Shown here piece after piece: positions 40,001 to 47,328 of a stretch of 64,000 nt of DNA. The translations under genes and the position numbers were made by a program. How positions within the stretch are numbered: the first letter of the stretch is position 1; the number at the start of each line of letters is the position of its first letter. Under the pieces are notes generated by a model. The model was not told the DNA's origin and did no database searches. It was given only the letters and a program-made list of their open reading frames with translations. This DNA is from Streptomyces pseudovenezuelae (GTDB taxonomy: Bacteria > Actinomycetota > Actinomycetes > Streptomycetales > Streptomycetaceae), in assembly GCF_001513955.1 (NCBI RefSeq), contig NZ_KQ948155.1, forward strand, positions 1 to 64,000, given 5' to 3'.

Positions 40001-40043
40001 GGAGCCATTGTGCGGGCTCTTGACCACGAGTCCGAGCCGAAAA

Positions 40044-40055
40044 TATCTTTCATAC
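40044..40055 (+). promoter_or_regulatory. leaderless -10 box of the RpiR regulator gene
   Basis: TATCTT (40044-40049), 6 nt, then GTG at 40056. The box lies within GAAAATATCTTTC, a GAAA/TTTC dyad that could be an RpiR operator; a related GGAAATTTTC occurs at 40074-40083. Confidence 0.55.
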
Positions 40056-40943
40056 GTGACCCAGGAAGTGAAGGAAATTTTCGGCGGCGCTCTCGCCGCG
40101 AAGGTGCGCACGCTGGGTCCGTCCATGACCCGCTCCATGCACCGGGTCGCCGAGGCCGTGGCGAGCGACCCGGCGGGATGCGCCGCGCTCACCGTCACGG
40201 GCCTGGCGGAACGGACCGGGACGAGCGAGGCGACCGTCGTGCGGACCGCCCGGATGCTGGGCTATCCCGGCTACCGCGACCTGCGGCTCGCGCTCGCCGG
40301 GCTGGCCGCGCAGCAGCAGTCCGGGCGGGCCCCGGCGATCACCACGGACATCGCGGTGGACGACCCGATCGCGGACGTGGTCGCCAAGCTCGCCTACGAC
40401 GAGCAGCAGACCCTCGCGGACACCGCGGCCGGGCTGGACACCGCGCAGTTGGGCGCGGCCGTCGCCGCGACGGCCGCGGCCCGGCGGATCGACGTGTACG
40501 GGGTGGGGGCCTCGGGTCTCGTCGCGCAGGACCTCACGCAGAAGCTGCTGCGCATAGGGCTGATAGCGCAGGCGCACAGCGATCCCCACCTGGCCGTGAC
40601 GAACGCGGTGCAGCTGCGGTCGGGGGACGTGGCGATCGCGATCACCCACTCGGGGGCGACCGGGGATGTCATCGAGCCGTTGCGGGTCGCGTTCGAGCAC
40701 GGGGCCACTACGGTGGCGATCACCGGGCGGCCGGGCGGGGCGGTGGCGCAGTACGCCGACCATGTGCTGACGACGTCCACCGCCCGGGAGAGCGAGCTGC
40801 GGCCCGCGGCGATGTCGTCGCGGACGAGTCAACTCCTGGTGGTGGACTGCCTGTTCGTGGGGGTGGCGCAACGCACGTACGAGACGGCGGCGCCCGCGCT
40901 GGCCGCGTCCTACGAGGCGCTGGCGCATCGGCACCGTCGGTAG
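40056..40943 (+). CDS. MurR/RpiR family transcriptional regulator with SIS domain
   Basis: A 295-aa regulator. The N-terminal RpiR HTH covers residues 1-85 (LTVTGLAERTGTSEATVVRTARMLGYPGYRDLRLAL). The C-terminal SIS sugar-phosphate-binding domain runs from about 110 to 260 (RRIDVYGVGASGLVAQDLTQKLLRIG, then GDVAIAITHSGATGDVIEPLRVA). It lies 50 bp upstream of murQ on the same strand, so MurNAc-6-P or a related amino-sugar phosphate is the likely ligand and murQ the likely target. The GTG at 40056 is supported by a leaderless promoter. Confidence 0.9.
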   Translation: MTQEVKEIFGGALAAKVRTLGPSMTRSMHRVAEAVASDPAGCAALTVTGLAERTGTSEATVVRTARMLGYPGYRDLRLALAGLAAQQQSGRAPAITTDIAVDDPIADVVAKLAYDEQQTLADTAAGLDTAQLGAAVAATAAARRIDVYGVGASGLVAQDLTQKLLRIGLIAQAHSDPHLAVTNAVQLRSGDVAIAITHSGATGDVIEPLRVAFEHGATTVAITGRPGGAVAQYADHVLTTSTARESELRPAAMSSRTSQLLVVDCLFVGVAQRTYETAAPALAASYEALAHRHRR

Positions 40944-40993
40944 ACCCGAGTTGCCCCGGTAGACATCGGTCACGCAGAAAGAGCCGCTCCTCC

Positions 40994-41938
40994 ATGACCT
41001 CCCCCTCCGACCCCCGTGATCTGCAAGCCCAGTTGGAGACGCTCACCACCGAGGCCTTCCGGCCCGAGCTCGCCGACATCGATCGGCTGCCGACCCTCGA
41101 CATCGCCCGGCTGATGAACGGCGAGGACGCCTCCGTGCCCGCCGCGGTCTCCCGGCAGCTGCCGGTAATCGCCGCCGCCATCGACGCGATCGCCGAGCGG
41201 ATGGCCCGTGGCGGCCGGCTGATCTACGCCGGGGCCGGCACCGCCGGCCGCCTCGGTGTCCTGGACGCCTCCGAGTGCCCGCCCACCTTCAACACCGACC
41301 CCGCCCAGGTGGTGGGCCTGATCGCGGGCGGCCCCGGGGCCGTGGTCACGTCCGTCGAGGGGGCGGAGGACTCCGCGGAGCTGGCGCGGGCCGACCTGGA
41401 CGGGCTCGCGGTGACAGCCGTGGACACGGTGGTCGGGGTGTCCGCGTCCGGGCGCACCCCCTACGCCGTCGGCGCGGTCGAACACGCCCGCGCGCGAGGG
41501 GCCTTGACCGTAGGGCTGTCCTGCAACGCGGACAGCGCGCTCGCCGCGGCCGCCGATCACGGCATCGAGGTGGTCGTCGGCCCCGAGCTGCTCACCGGCT
41601 CGACCCGCCTCAAGGCGGGCACGGCCCAGAAGCTCGTCCTCAACATGCTGTCGACGATCACGATGATCCGCCTCGGCAAGACCTACGGGAACCTGATGGT
41701 CGACGTCCGCGCCTCCAACGAGAAGCTGCGGGCCCGCTCCCGCCGCATCGTCGCCCTCGCCACCGGCGCCGACGACGAGGAGGTCGAACGCGCCCTGGCC
41801 GCCACGGACGGCGAGGTGAAGAACGCGATCCTGACGATCCTGGCCGACGTGGACGGACCCACGGCGGCCCGGCTCCTGGCGGAGTCGGGGGGTCATCTGC
41901 GGGCGGCGCTCAGCGGCGGACCAGCACCGCGTGGGTGA
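40994..41938 (+). CDS. murQ: N-acetylmuramic acid 6-phosphate etherase
   Basis: A 314-aa SIS-family lyase that cleaves the D-lactyl ether of MurNAc-6-P to yield GlcNAc-6-P, a step of peptidoglycan recycling. Diagnostic sequences: GRLIYAGAGTAGRLGVLDASECPPTF near residue 75 (catalytic Glu in ASECPPT), VVGVSASGRTPYAVGAVEHA, and ELLTGSTRLKAGTAQKLVLNM. The product feeds into NagA, which is encoded about 20 kb away in this window. Its 3' end overlaps the convergent DHFR-like gene by 29 bp. Confidence 0.95.
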   Translation: MTSPSDPRDLQAQLETLTTEAFRPELADIDRLPTLDIARLMNGEDASVPAAVSRQLPVIAAAIDAIAERMARGGRLIYAGAGTAGRLGVLDASECPPTFNTDPAQVVGLIAGGPGAVVTSVEGAEDSAELARADLDGLAVTAVDTVVGVSASGRTPYAVGAVEHARARGALTVGLSCNADSALAAAADHGIEVVVGPELLTGSTRLKAGTAQKLVLNMLSTITMIRLGKTYGNLMVDVRASNEKLRARSRRIVALATGADDEEVERALAATDGEVKNAILTILADVDGPTAARLLAESGGHLRAALSGGPAPRG

Positions 41939-42548
41939 CGTTCGGTGAGCTGACCAGCTCGGCCACCCGGTAGCCGGCGATCCCGTCGCCCAGGTCGTCG
42001 AGCAGCCGCTCGCCGCGTCCGATGAGAAGCGGGGCGATCACCAGGTGGACCTCGTCGATCAGCCCGGCGCGCAGATACTGCCGGATGACCGCCGCCCCGC
42101 CGCCGATCCGGACGTCCTTGCCGTCCGCGGCGTCGAAGGCCCGCCGGAGGACCGTCTCCGGCGGCTCGTCGGTGAAGTGGAAGGTGGTGCCACCGGCCAT
42201 CTCCAGCGACGGTCGCAGATGGTGGGTGTGGACGAAGACATCGTGGTGGTACGGCGGGTTGTCGCCCCACCAGCCCTGCCAGGACTCGTCCTCCCACGGC
42301 CCGCGCTGCGGACCGAACATGTTCCGCCCCATGATCGTGGCGCCGATGTTCTGGTCACCGCGCACGAAGTGGTCGACATCGATCCCGGACTTCCCCGCGG
42401 CCGCGTCCTCCGACGCGGACATGAACCAGCTGTGCAGCTCGTCGCCCCAGCCGACGCCGTCACCGAAGGGGGCGTCCGGTCGCTGGTTCGGACCGGCCAT
42501 GAAGCCGTCGAGGGAGATCGTCACGTTGTGCACCCGGACCTTGGGCAT
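41910..42548 (-). CDS. dihydrofolate reductase family protein (RibD C-terminal type)
   Basis: A 212-aa NADPH-dependent reductase-like protein. The N-terminal VRVHNVTISLDGFMAGPNQRP and ATIMGRNMFGPQRGPW segments match the DHFR/RibD-C fold, and DVRIGGGAAVIRQYLRAGLIDEVHLVIAPLLIGRGERL carries the Gly-Gly cofactor turn and C-terminal strand. The family acts on varied substrates; there is no riboflavin context here. The ATG at 42548 is preferred over the GTG at 42557 on ribosome-site spacing. It is followed at its start side by a methyltransferase gene on the same strand. Confidence 0.88.
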   Translation of the reverse strand: MPKVRVHNVTISLDGFMAGPNQRPDAPFGDGVGWGDELHSWFMSASEDAAAGKSGIDVDHFVRGDQNIGATIMGRNMFGPQRGPWEDESWQGWWGDNPPYHHDVFVHTHHLRPSLEMAGGTTFHFTDEPPETVLRRAFDAADGKDVRIGGGAAVIRQYLRAGLIDEVHLVIAPLLIGRGERLLDDLGDGIAGYRVAELVSSPNVTHAVLVRR

Positions 42549-42578
42549 GGCCTTCACCTCTCGTGTGGTGTCGTGCTC

Positions 42579-43262
42579 TCACCCCTGCGTCGTTCCGAGC
42601 GTGCCTGGATCGACATCCCCGCGCACCTTTTTCCAGACGAGTGTGTGGCGCCAGAAGAGCCGCCGCCTCGGCCGGACTCCCGGGAGGACGCGGCGGGCCT
42701 CGCGGACGAACTCGGTGTAGAGGACGTCGGCCGGGCGGGTCGGGGCCGTCATCGCGACGGGACGTGGCGCCCTGCGCCCCCGGTTCCTGACCCAACCGGT
42801 GATCAGGTTGAGCGGAACGGACGCGAGGCCCAGGAGGGTCTGGACGCGGGTGTCCTCCCGCGTCAGGGCGACGATCACCAGGGTGCCGCCGGGTGCCAGT
42901 TGCCGCCTGAAGCGGATGAGCGCCTCGGTCAGGGGGAGGTGGTGGAGCACGGCGACACAGGTGATGACGTCGTAGGGGGAGCCTTCGTCGTAGGCCAGCG
43001 CGTCCGCGACGGCGAAGGTCACGGGGAGCCCGGGGCCGGTGGCCTCCCTCGCCCTGCCGATGATCCGTTCGTCGCTGTCGATGCCGTGCACATGGGTCGC
43101 ACGCGCCGCCAGCAGCCGGGCCAGGTCGCCGGCACCGCAGCCGACGTCCAGGGCCCGGTCGAAACGGCCGGGCAACCGGCGAAGGATCCACGGGTGGAAG
43201 TGGGCGTTGTGGCTCCAGGGGTGGGCGTCGTTGAAGCGGGCGAGGGCATCCACGAGAGGCAT
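42579..43262 (-). CDS. class I SAM-dependent methyltransferase
   Basis: A 227-aa methyltransferase. Motif I is ALDVGCGAGDLARLLAARA near residue 40, the post-I acidic residue is in VHGIDSDERII, motif II is YDVITCVAVLHHLPL, and motif III is LAPGGTLVIVALTRE. The C-terminal region (LYTEFVREARRVLPGVRPRRRLFW) resembles small ubiquinone/menaquinone-type or antibiotic-tailoring methyltransferases of actinomycetes. The methyl acceptor is unknown. Confidence 0.9.
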   Translation of the reverse strand: MPLVDALARFNDAHPWSHNAHFHPWILRRLPGRFDRALDVGCGAGDLARLLAARATHVHGIDSDERIIGRAREATGPGLPVTFAVADALAYDEGSPYDVITCVAVLHHLPLTEALIRFRRQLAPGGTLVIVALTREDTRVQTLLGLASVPLNLITGWVRNRGRRAPRPVAMTAPTRPADVLYTEFVREARRVLPGVRPRRRLFWRHTLVWKKVRGDVDPGTLGTTQG

Positions 43263-43270
43263 GGTTCATT

Positions 43271-43663
43271 TCAACAGGGCATCCGTCCCTCCCGGTTGAC
43301 CTTCCGCACCCTCGCCCGCAGCACATCGGCCTGCGGCGCGGGCCCGGTGGACTCCGGCGGACAGTCCCACTCCCGCCCGCCGCCGAGGGGCCGCAGCTGC
43401 ACCCTCCCGCCCAGGTGCCCCATCACCTCCCCCACGCGCCCGTCCCGCCCGTCCACGACGTACGACCCCACCGGCGGCGCCTCCCCGCGCAGTACGGACG
43501 CCAGCCGCTCGGCCGTGCGTACGTTGCACCGCCCCAGGTCGACCAGCGGGAACGGCTCGTCACCGGCACCGGTGAGGGGGTCGACGGCGAGGGACGGCAG
43601 CACGACGCCGACCCCGCTGAGCGCCTCCCGCAGGGACTCCAGGACTTCTTCGGTGGACCGCAC
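43271..43663 (-). CDS. hypothetical protein divergent from an XRE regulator
   Basis: A 130-aa protein starting VRSTEEVLESLREALSGVGVVLPSL and containing FPLVDLGRCNVRTAERLASVLR and VVDGRDGRVGEVMGHLGGRVQLRPLGGGREWDCPP, a small beta-rich module. Proteins of this type are common beside XRE/DUF397 pairs in streptomycetes; the function is not known. GGAGG precedes the GTG at 43663. It lies 8 bp after the methyltransferase start region. Confidence 0.7.
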   Translation of the reverse strand: MRSTEEVLESLREALSGVGVVLPSLAVDPLTGAGDEPFPLVDLGRCNVRTAERLASVLRGEAPPVGSYVVDGRDGRVGEVMGHLGGRVQLRPLGGGREWDCPPESTGPAPQADVLRARVRKVNREGRMPC

Positions 43664-43778
43664 GCTTCCTCCATCGGCACGGTGGGTTGGTGATTCGCGA
43701 CACAGCGTGTCCGGTACGGCTCTAACCTGGCCAGACAGGGCGTCCCAACAACCTCGACTGGTGGATCGGGAGCTACGC

Positions 43779-44618
43779 ATGGCAGGACCGAAGGACCTGG
43801 ACCCGTCGTCGTCACCACGAGCACTGCTGGGCGCGGAGCTGCGGCACGCGCGCGAGAAGGCCGGCCTGAGCCAGGAGGAGCTCGGGCAACGGCTGTTCGT
43901 GAGCGGGTCGTTCGTGGGGCAGTTGGAGGCCGGGACACGGAGGATGCAGCGGGATGTCGCGCGACTGCTGGACGAGACACTCGGGACGGAAGACTTCTTC
44001 CTGCGGAACTGCGGGGCGTCGGCGAAGTCGCGGTATCCGGAGCACTTCGCGGAGGCGGCAGAGGCGGAAGCACGGGCCGCTGCGATCAGCCAGTACGCAC
44101 CGTTGCTGATCCCGGGGTTGCTGCAGACGCCCGCGTACGCACGAGCGGTGTGCCGCGCCTATCAGCCGACGGCTCCGGAGGATGAGATCGAGAAGCTGGT
44201 GGTGGCCCGGAGCGACCGGGCTCGGCTCCTCGACGATCCAACAGAGCCCATGTTGTGGGCGGTGATTGACGAGGCAGCGCTGCGTCGGGTGACGGGAGGC
44301 CGCACGGTGATGGCGGAGGCCCTGCACCACATCGCCGAACTGGCACGCCGGAGACGGGTGATCGTGCAGGTGCTGCCATTTGATGCGGGAGCGCACGCGG
44401 CCATGGAGGGCTCCACCAAGCTCATGGAGTTCGAGGACGCCCCTCCGCTCGTCTACTTCGAGGGCGTCGGCACCGGGCGGCTGGAGGACGATCCGGCCGT
44501 CGTCAGGCACCAGCGCTTCACCTACAGGCTCCTGATGGCCTCCGCCCTCTCTCCTCAGAAGTCCCTGGCCCTGATCGAGGCGATGGCGCAGGATTACGCC
44601 CATGAGGAACACCCCTGA
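43779..44618 (+). CDS. XRE-family regulator with DUF5753 domain
   Basis: A 279-aa regulator. An XRE HTH covers residues about 18-75 (LGAELRHAREKAGLSQEELGQRLFVSGSFVGQLEAG). The DUF5753 sensor-like domain follows (ISQYAPLLIPGLLQTPAYARAV, RRRVIVQVLPFDAGAHAAMEGS, LVYFEGVGTGRLEDD). These regulators pair with DUF397 proteins; the BldB/WhiJ-type members affect development and antibiotic production. The 3' end overlaps the DUF397 gene by 17 bp, a typical linkage. Confidence 0.93.
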   Translation: MAGPKDLDPSSSPRALLGAELRHAREKAGLSQEELGQRLFVSGSFVGQLEAGTRRMQRDVARLLDETLGTEDFFLRNCGASAKSRYPEHFAEAAEAEARAAAISQYAPLLIPGLLQTPAYARAVCRAYQPTAPEDEIEKLVVARSDRARLLDDPTEPMLWAVIDEAALRRVTGGRTVMAEALHHIAELARRRRVIVQVLPFDAGAHAAMEGSTKLMEFEDAPPLVYFEGVGTGRLEDDPAVVRHQRFTYRLLMASALSPQKSLALIEAMAQDYAHEEHP

Positions 44619-44802
44619 GTCCTGGCGCAAGTCGAGCTACAGCGGCGGCAGCGGCGGCGACTGCCTCGAAGTGGCCCTCGGTCACCCCACCACCATCCCC
44701 GTCCGCGACTCCAAGAACCCCCACGGCCCGAAGCTCGTGTTCCGGCCGGAGGCGTGGTCGGCGTTCGTGGAGGCCGCCGCCCGCGACCACTGGACCGGAT
44801 AA
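44602..44802 (+). CDS. DUF397 protein
   Basis: A 66-aa protein with the DUF397 signature: WRKSSYSGGSGGDCLEVA, IPVRDSKNPHGPKLVF and WSAFVEAA. Such small proteins act as partners of the XRE/DUF5753 regulator encoded immediately upstream, in a relationship likened to toxin-antitoxin or regulator-antagonist systems. The 17-bp overlap indicates coupled expression. Confidence 0.93.
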   Translation: MRNTPESWRKSSYSGGSGGDCLEVALGHPTTIPVRDSKNPHGPKLVFRPEAWSAFVEAAARDHWTG

Positions 44803-44864
44803 CGGCCCGCGCTGTGACCCGGCGACCAACTGCTCGGCGAGTTGGACGGCTCGCCTCCCCCAAG

Positions 44865-44881
44865 AGGTCAGGATCTGACCT
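44865..44881. promoter_or_regulatory. perfect 7-bp palindrome upstream of the DinB gene
   Basis: AGGTCAG-GAT-CTGACCT, with a TAGCGT -10-like hexamer at 44892-44897 just downstream. It is a candidate operator for the DinB gene. Confidence 0.4.
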
Positions 44882-44938
44882 ATATGCCTCCTAGCGTGTG
44901 ACCTGTCGTCGGAACAGCAATCCACGGAGGGCACCACC

Positions 44939-45475
44939 ATGACCACCGCCACGAAGACCACCCTGCCCACGGGCGAGCGCGCCGACCTGCTGGAGGCGCT
45001 GGCCAAGCAGCGGCACTTCCTGCGCTTCACCACCCGTGACCTCACCGACGAGCAGGCCGGGCAGCGGACCACCGTCAGCGAACTGTGTCTCGGCGGCCTG
45101 ATCAAGCACGTCACGTCGGTGGAACGCAACTGGGTGGGCTTCATCGAGAAGGGCCCGTCGTCGATGGGCGACTTCACCGCCATGACCGAGGACGACTGGG
45201 CCCGGCGGGCCGACGAGTTCCGGATGCTGCCCGGCGAGACCCTGGCCGGAGTGCTGGCCGACTACGCGGAGACGGCCGAACGGACGGACGAACTGGTCGC
45301 CACCCTGCCCGACCTGGACGCCGCCCATCCGCTGCCCAAGGCCCCGTGGTTCGAGGCCGGGGCCCAGTGGTCGGCCCGCAGGGTGCTGCTGCACATCGTC
45401 GCCGAGACCGCCCAGCACGCCGGCCACGCCGACATCGTCCGGGAGGCCCTGGACGGCGCCAAGAGCATGGGCTGA
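44939..45475 (+). CDS. DinB family protein
   Basis: A 178-aa DinB/MDMPI-fold protein. Metal-ligand-type His residues are visible in LGGLIKHVTSVERNWVGF and LLHIVAETAQHAGHADIVREAL (HxxxH-like pattern). The family includes thiol-dependent enzymes of actinomycetes (mycothiol users), but the reaction here is unknown. GGAGGG lies upstream of the ATG. A palindrome and -10-like box precede it, so it has its own promoter. Confidence 0.9.
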   Translation: MTTATKTTLPTGERADLLEALAKQRHFLRFTTRDLTDEQAGQRTTVSELCLGGLIKHVTSVERNWVGFIEKGPSSMGDFTAMTEDDWARRADEFRMLPGETLAGVLADYAETAERTDELVATLPDLDAAHPLPKAPWFEAGAQWSARRVLLHIVAETAQHAGHADIVREALDGAKSMG

Positions 45476-45580
45476 CCGGTCCCGAAGCTCAAGCGTCCAG
45501 CTCCGAGCCCTCTTTTCAAGGAATGGGTGGAGGACCCCAACCCGCCCTCCCACCCCGCGTGTTGACGCGAAGCGACCGGC

Positions 45581-45610
45581 TTGCCACGCACAGTCACGAT
45601 CGTCTAGCGT
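45581..45610 (+). promoter_or_regulatory. promoter of the wHTH gene with structured leader
   Basis: TTGCCA (45581-45586) and TAGCGT (45605-45610) are separated by 18 bp, a good housekeeping-type pair. The transcript would begin about 45617, roughly 10 nt before the hairpin. Confidence 0.5.
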
Positions 45611-45626
45611 GCCCGAATAACGAACA

Positions 45627-45660
45627 GCCCCCGCCAGGTGCTACCAACACCTGCGGGGGC
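45627..45660 (+). ncRNA. structured 5' leader hairpin
   Basis: GCCCCCGC-C-AGGTG (45627-45640), loop CTACCAA and CACCT-GCGGGGGC (45648-45660) form a stem of about 13 bp with one bulged C. It lies directly after a promoter and about 90 nt before the wHTH start codon, so it may be an attenuator or protein-binding leader. No known riboswitch signature is seen. Confidence 0.5.
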
Positions 45661-45748
45661 TTGACCTACGAGATCGATCGAGAGCATCGACCTGTGGCTG
45701 CCACCAATCTTAGTCCTGCCTTCCTGCCCGCGCACGCCTCCCCACCCC

Positions 45749-46582
45749 ATGGCGAACCCGGGATACGGCAAACGCTCCACCCCCGACCAACGCCCCCGCA
45801 CCGCGCACGACTTCGTCCACCTCCCACCCCGCGAAGCCGCCATCGCCGGGTACCTCGACCGCCTCCCCGACGGCGCCGACATCTCCGTAAAGACGCTGGC
45901 CAAGACGCTGCCGTACGGACAGTGCGCGCTGGGCACGGCCCTCAACCGCCTGCAACAGGCAGGCCACTTGCGCCGGGGGCGCGAGCGCCTGGCCTCCGCT
46001 ACCGGAGGGCACCGCTGGATCACCCGATCGTGGTTCTCGCGTACCGCCCGTGACGACGACTGGTGGGCGGCCTTCACTCGGGGTGACGTACCGCACGACC
46101 CACCGAGCCGCCCGCCCACCCGTTCCCGCGCCCACATCCTCCTCGCCGCGCTGGGCCGCGAGACCCCCTCCCTGTCCCTCTCCGCCGCCGACTGCGCGGC
46201 CCTCGCCCCGCTGGTGACGGAGTGGTTCGCCCGAGGGGCCACCGAGGACGTCGTACGCCACGCCCTGACCAGCGGTCTGCCGATCCCGGTCCACCACCCG
46301 GCCGCCCTGCTCCGCCGCCGCCTGACCGACAAACTCCCACCGGAGCCCCCGCCGCCCCTGACGCCCCACCGGATCCTGGAGTGCGCGGAGTGCGGAGTTC
46401 CCGGGCCTCCGGAGGCCCTGCCCGGGGGCGTGTGCGGCGGTTGCCGCGACGGATACACCCCCGCGCGCCCCGCCTCGCTCCTGCCCGCCCATGTGATCCA
46501 TGCTCGCGCGGACGAGATCCGGGCTGCGATGTCCCTGCCATCCCGGGGCCAGAGGTCAAGCCGGTACCCGACCAGGGCCTGA
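45749..46582 (+). CDS. winged-helix DNA-binding protein, accessory type
   Basis: A 277-aa protein with an N-terminal winged helix (LPPREAAIAGYLDRLPDGADISVKTLAKTLPYGQCALGTALNRLQQAGHLRR, a MarR- or replication-initiator-like HTH) and a C-terminal CAECGVPGPPEALPGGVCGGC zinc-finger-like Cys cluster. Such proteins occur in variable regions of streptomycete chromosomes. It is preceded by a structured leader. The last about 12 residues (RGQRSSRYPTRA) look like read-through into a remnant of another gene, so the original C-terminus may have been slightly shorter. Confidence 0.75.
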   Translation: MANPGYGKRSTPDQRPRTAHDFVHLPPREAAIAGYLDRLPDGADISVKTLAKTLPYGQCALGTALNRLQQAGHLRRGRERLASATGGHRWITRSWFSRTARDDDWWAAFTRGDVPHDPPSRPPTRSRAHILLAALGRETPSLSLSAADCAALAPLVTEWFARGATEDVVRHALTSGLPIPVHHPAALLRRRLTDKLPPEPPPPLTPHRILECAECGVPGPPEALPGGVCGGCRDGYTPARPASLLPAHVIHARADEIRAAMSLPSRGQRSSRYPTRA

Positions 46583-46583
46583 C

Positions 46584-46742
46584 ACCGACCGCCGTGACCG
46601 GGGCGACAAGGTTCGCGGGTACGCGGAAGCGGGAATCCCCGTCCACCTGCTCGTCGACCGGGCCCTGGACGCGATTACCGTGTACAGCGACCCGCGCGAC
46701 GGGACCCTGGATACCGAAAAGCTCAAGGACTACGCAGACTGA
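46584..46742 (+). pseudogene. 3' remnant of a Uma2-family endonuclease-like gene
   Basis: A short fragment with DRGDKVRGYAEAGIPVHLLVDR followed by ITVYSDPRDGTL, which matches the C-terminal part of Uma2/DUF820 proteins (PD-(D/E)xK-like nucleases). No upstream catalytic portion or start is present; the wHTH gene ends just before it. This looks like a deletion scar rather than a functional gene. Confidence 0.65.
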
Positions 46743-46746
46743 GACC

Positions 46747-47316
46747 ATGAACCACGCCCAGCTCACCGCCCTAGGCCGTGCCCTCCGTGTGCTCGGCGAG
46801 CACGGCGACGCTCTCACCGCCGACGCTCCGGACGCCAAGCTGCACGAGGTCAGAACCGATCTGAAGCGTGCGCTGGAGCTGCTGGAGGACAGCGTCACCA
46901 CCGCCGCCCCCAGCACCCGCTGCGCCGAGCACCCGAACGGCCCGGTCGACGAGAACGCCCCCGACCTGTGCCTGCTGTGCGAGACCCGGCGCAGGGCGGC
47001 CCGGCGCGCCGAGATCAACGGACCGTCCGCGCGCCCCCGCTCCACCGAACCCACCCCCTCCCGGTACGGGGTGCGGGAGGACCGGCCCCAGCCCCAGCAG
47101 CGCTGGCTGCCGGAGCAGTGGACCGGCCAGGAGTGGCAGCTGTGCGGGACGCCGAGGCGGGACCGGCACGAGGCCGAGCTCTACATCAACGCCCAGCGCC
47201 GCGGGCCGCGCGCCGCGATGGCGTACCGGCTCGTCCACGAGTTCACCGACTACGAGGTGCTGCGGGTGTGGGGTACTCCGGTGCGCGTGGACATCGAGCC
47301 GCTCGGCAATCTGTAG
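46747..47316 (+). CDS. hypothetical protein with Cys/His motif
   Basis: A 189-aa protein. An N-terminal helical region (LTALGRALRVLGEHGDALTAD) leads to RCAEHPNGPVDENAPDLCLLC, a possible zinc site (CxxH...CxxC). The C-terminal domain (WLPEQWTGQEWQLCGTPRRDRHEAELYINAQRR, then LVHEFTDYEVLRVWGTPV) has a compact alpha/beta look. It is not assigned to a family. It directly follows the Uma2 remnant and may have been acquired with it. It is convergent with the carboxylesterase gene, with 12 bp between stops. Confidence 0.7.
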   Translation: MNHAQLTALGRALRVLGEHGDALTADAPDAKLHEVRTDLKRALELLEDSVTTAAPSTRCAEHPNGPVDENAPDLCLLCETRRRAARRAEINGPSARPRSTEPTPSRYGVREDRPQPQQRWLPEQWTGQEWQLCGTPRRDRHEAELYINAQRRGPRAAMAYRLVHEFTDYEVLRVWGTPVRVDIEPLGNL

Positions 47317-47328
47317 AGCCCGAGCGTT

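Noticed and set aside
39990..40056. DasR box in front of the RpiR-murQ genes
   Set aside because: No GGTCTAGACC-like core occurs between 39900 and 41000; only GAAA/TTTC dyads are present.
43271..47316. Prophage or integrative element
   Set aside because: No integrase, capsid, portal, Tra or replication genes; only small regulatory genes and one nuclease scar.
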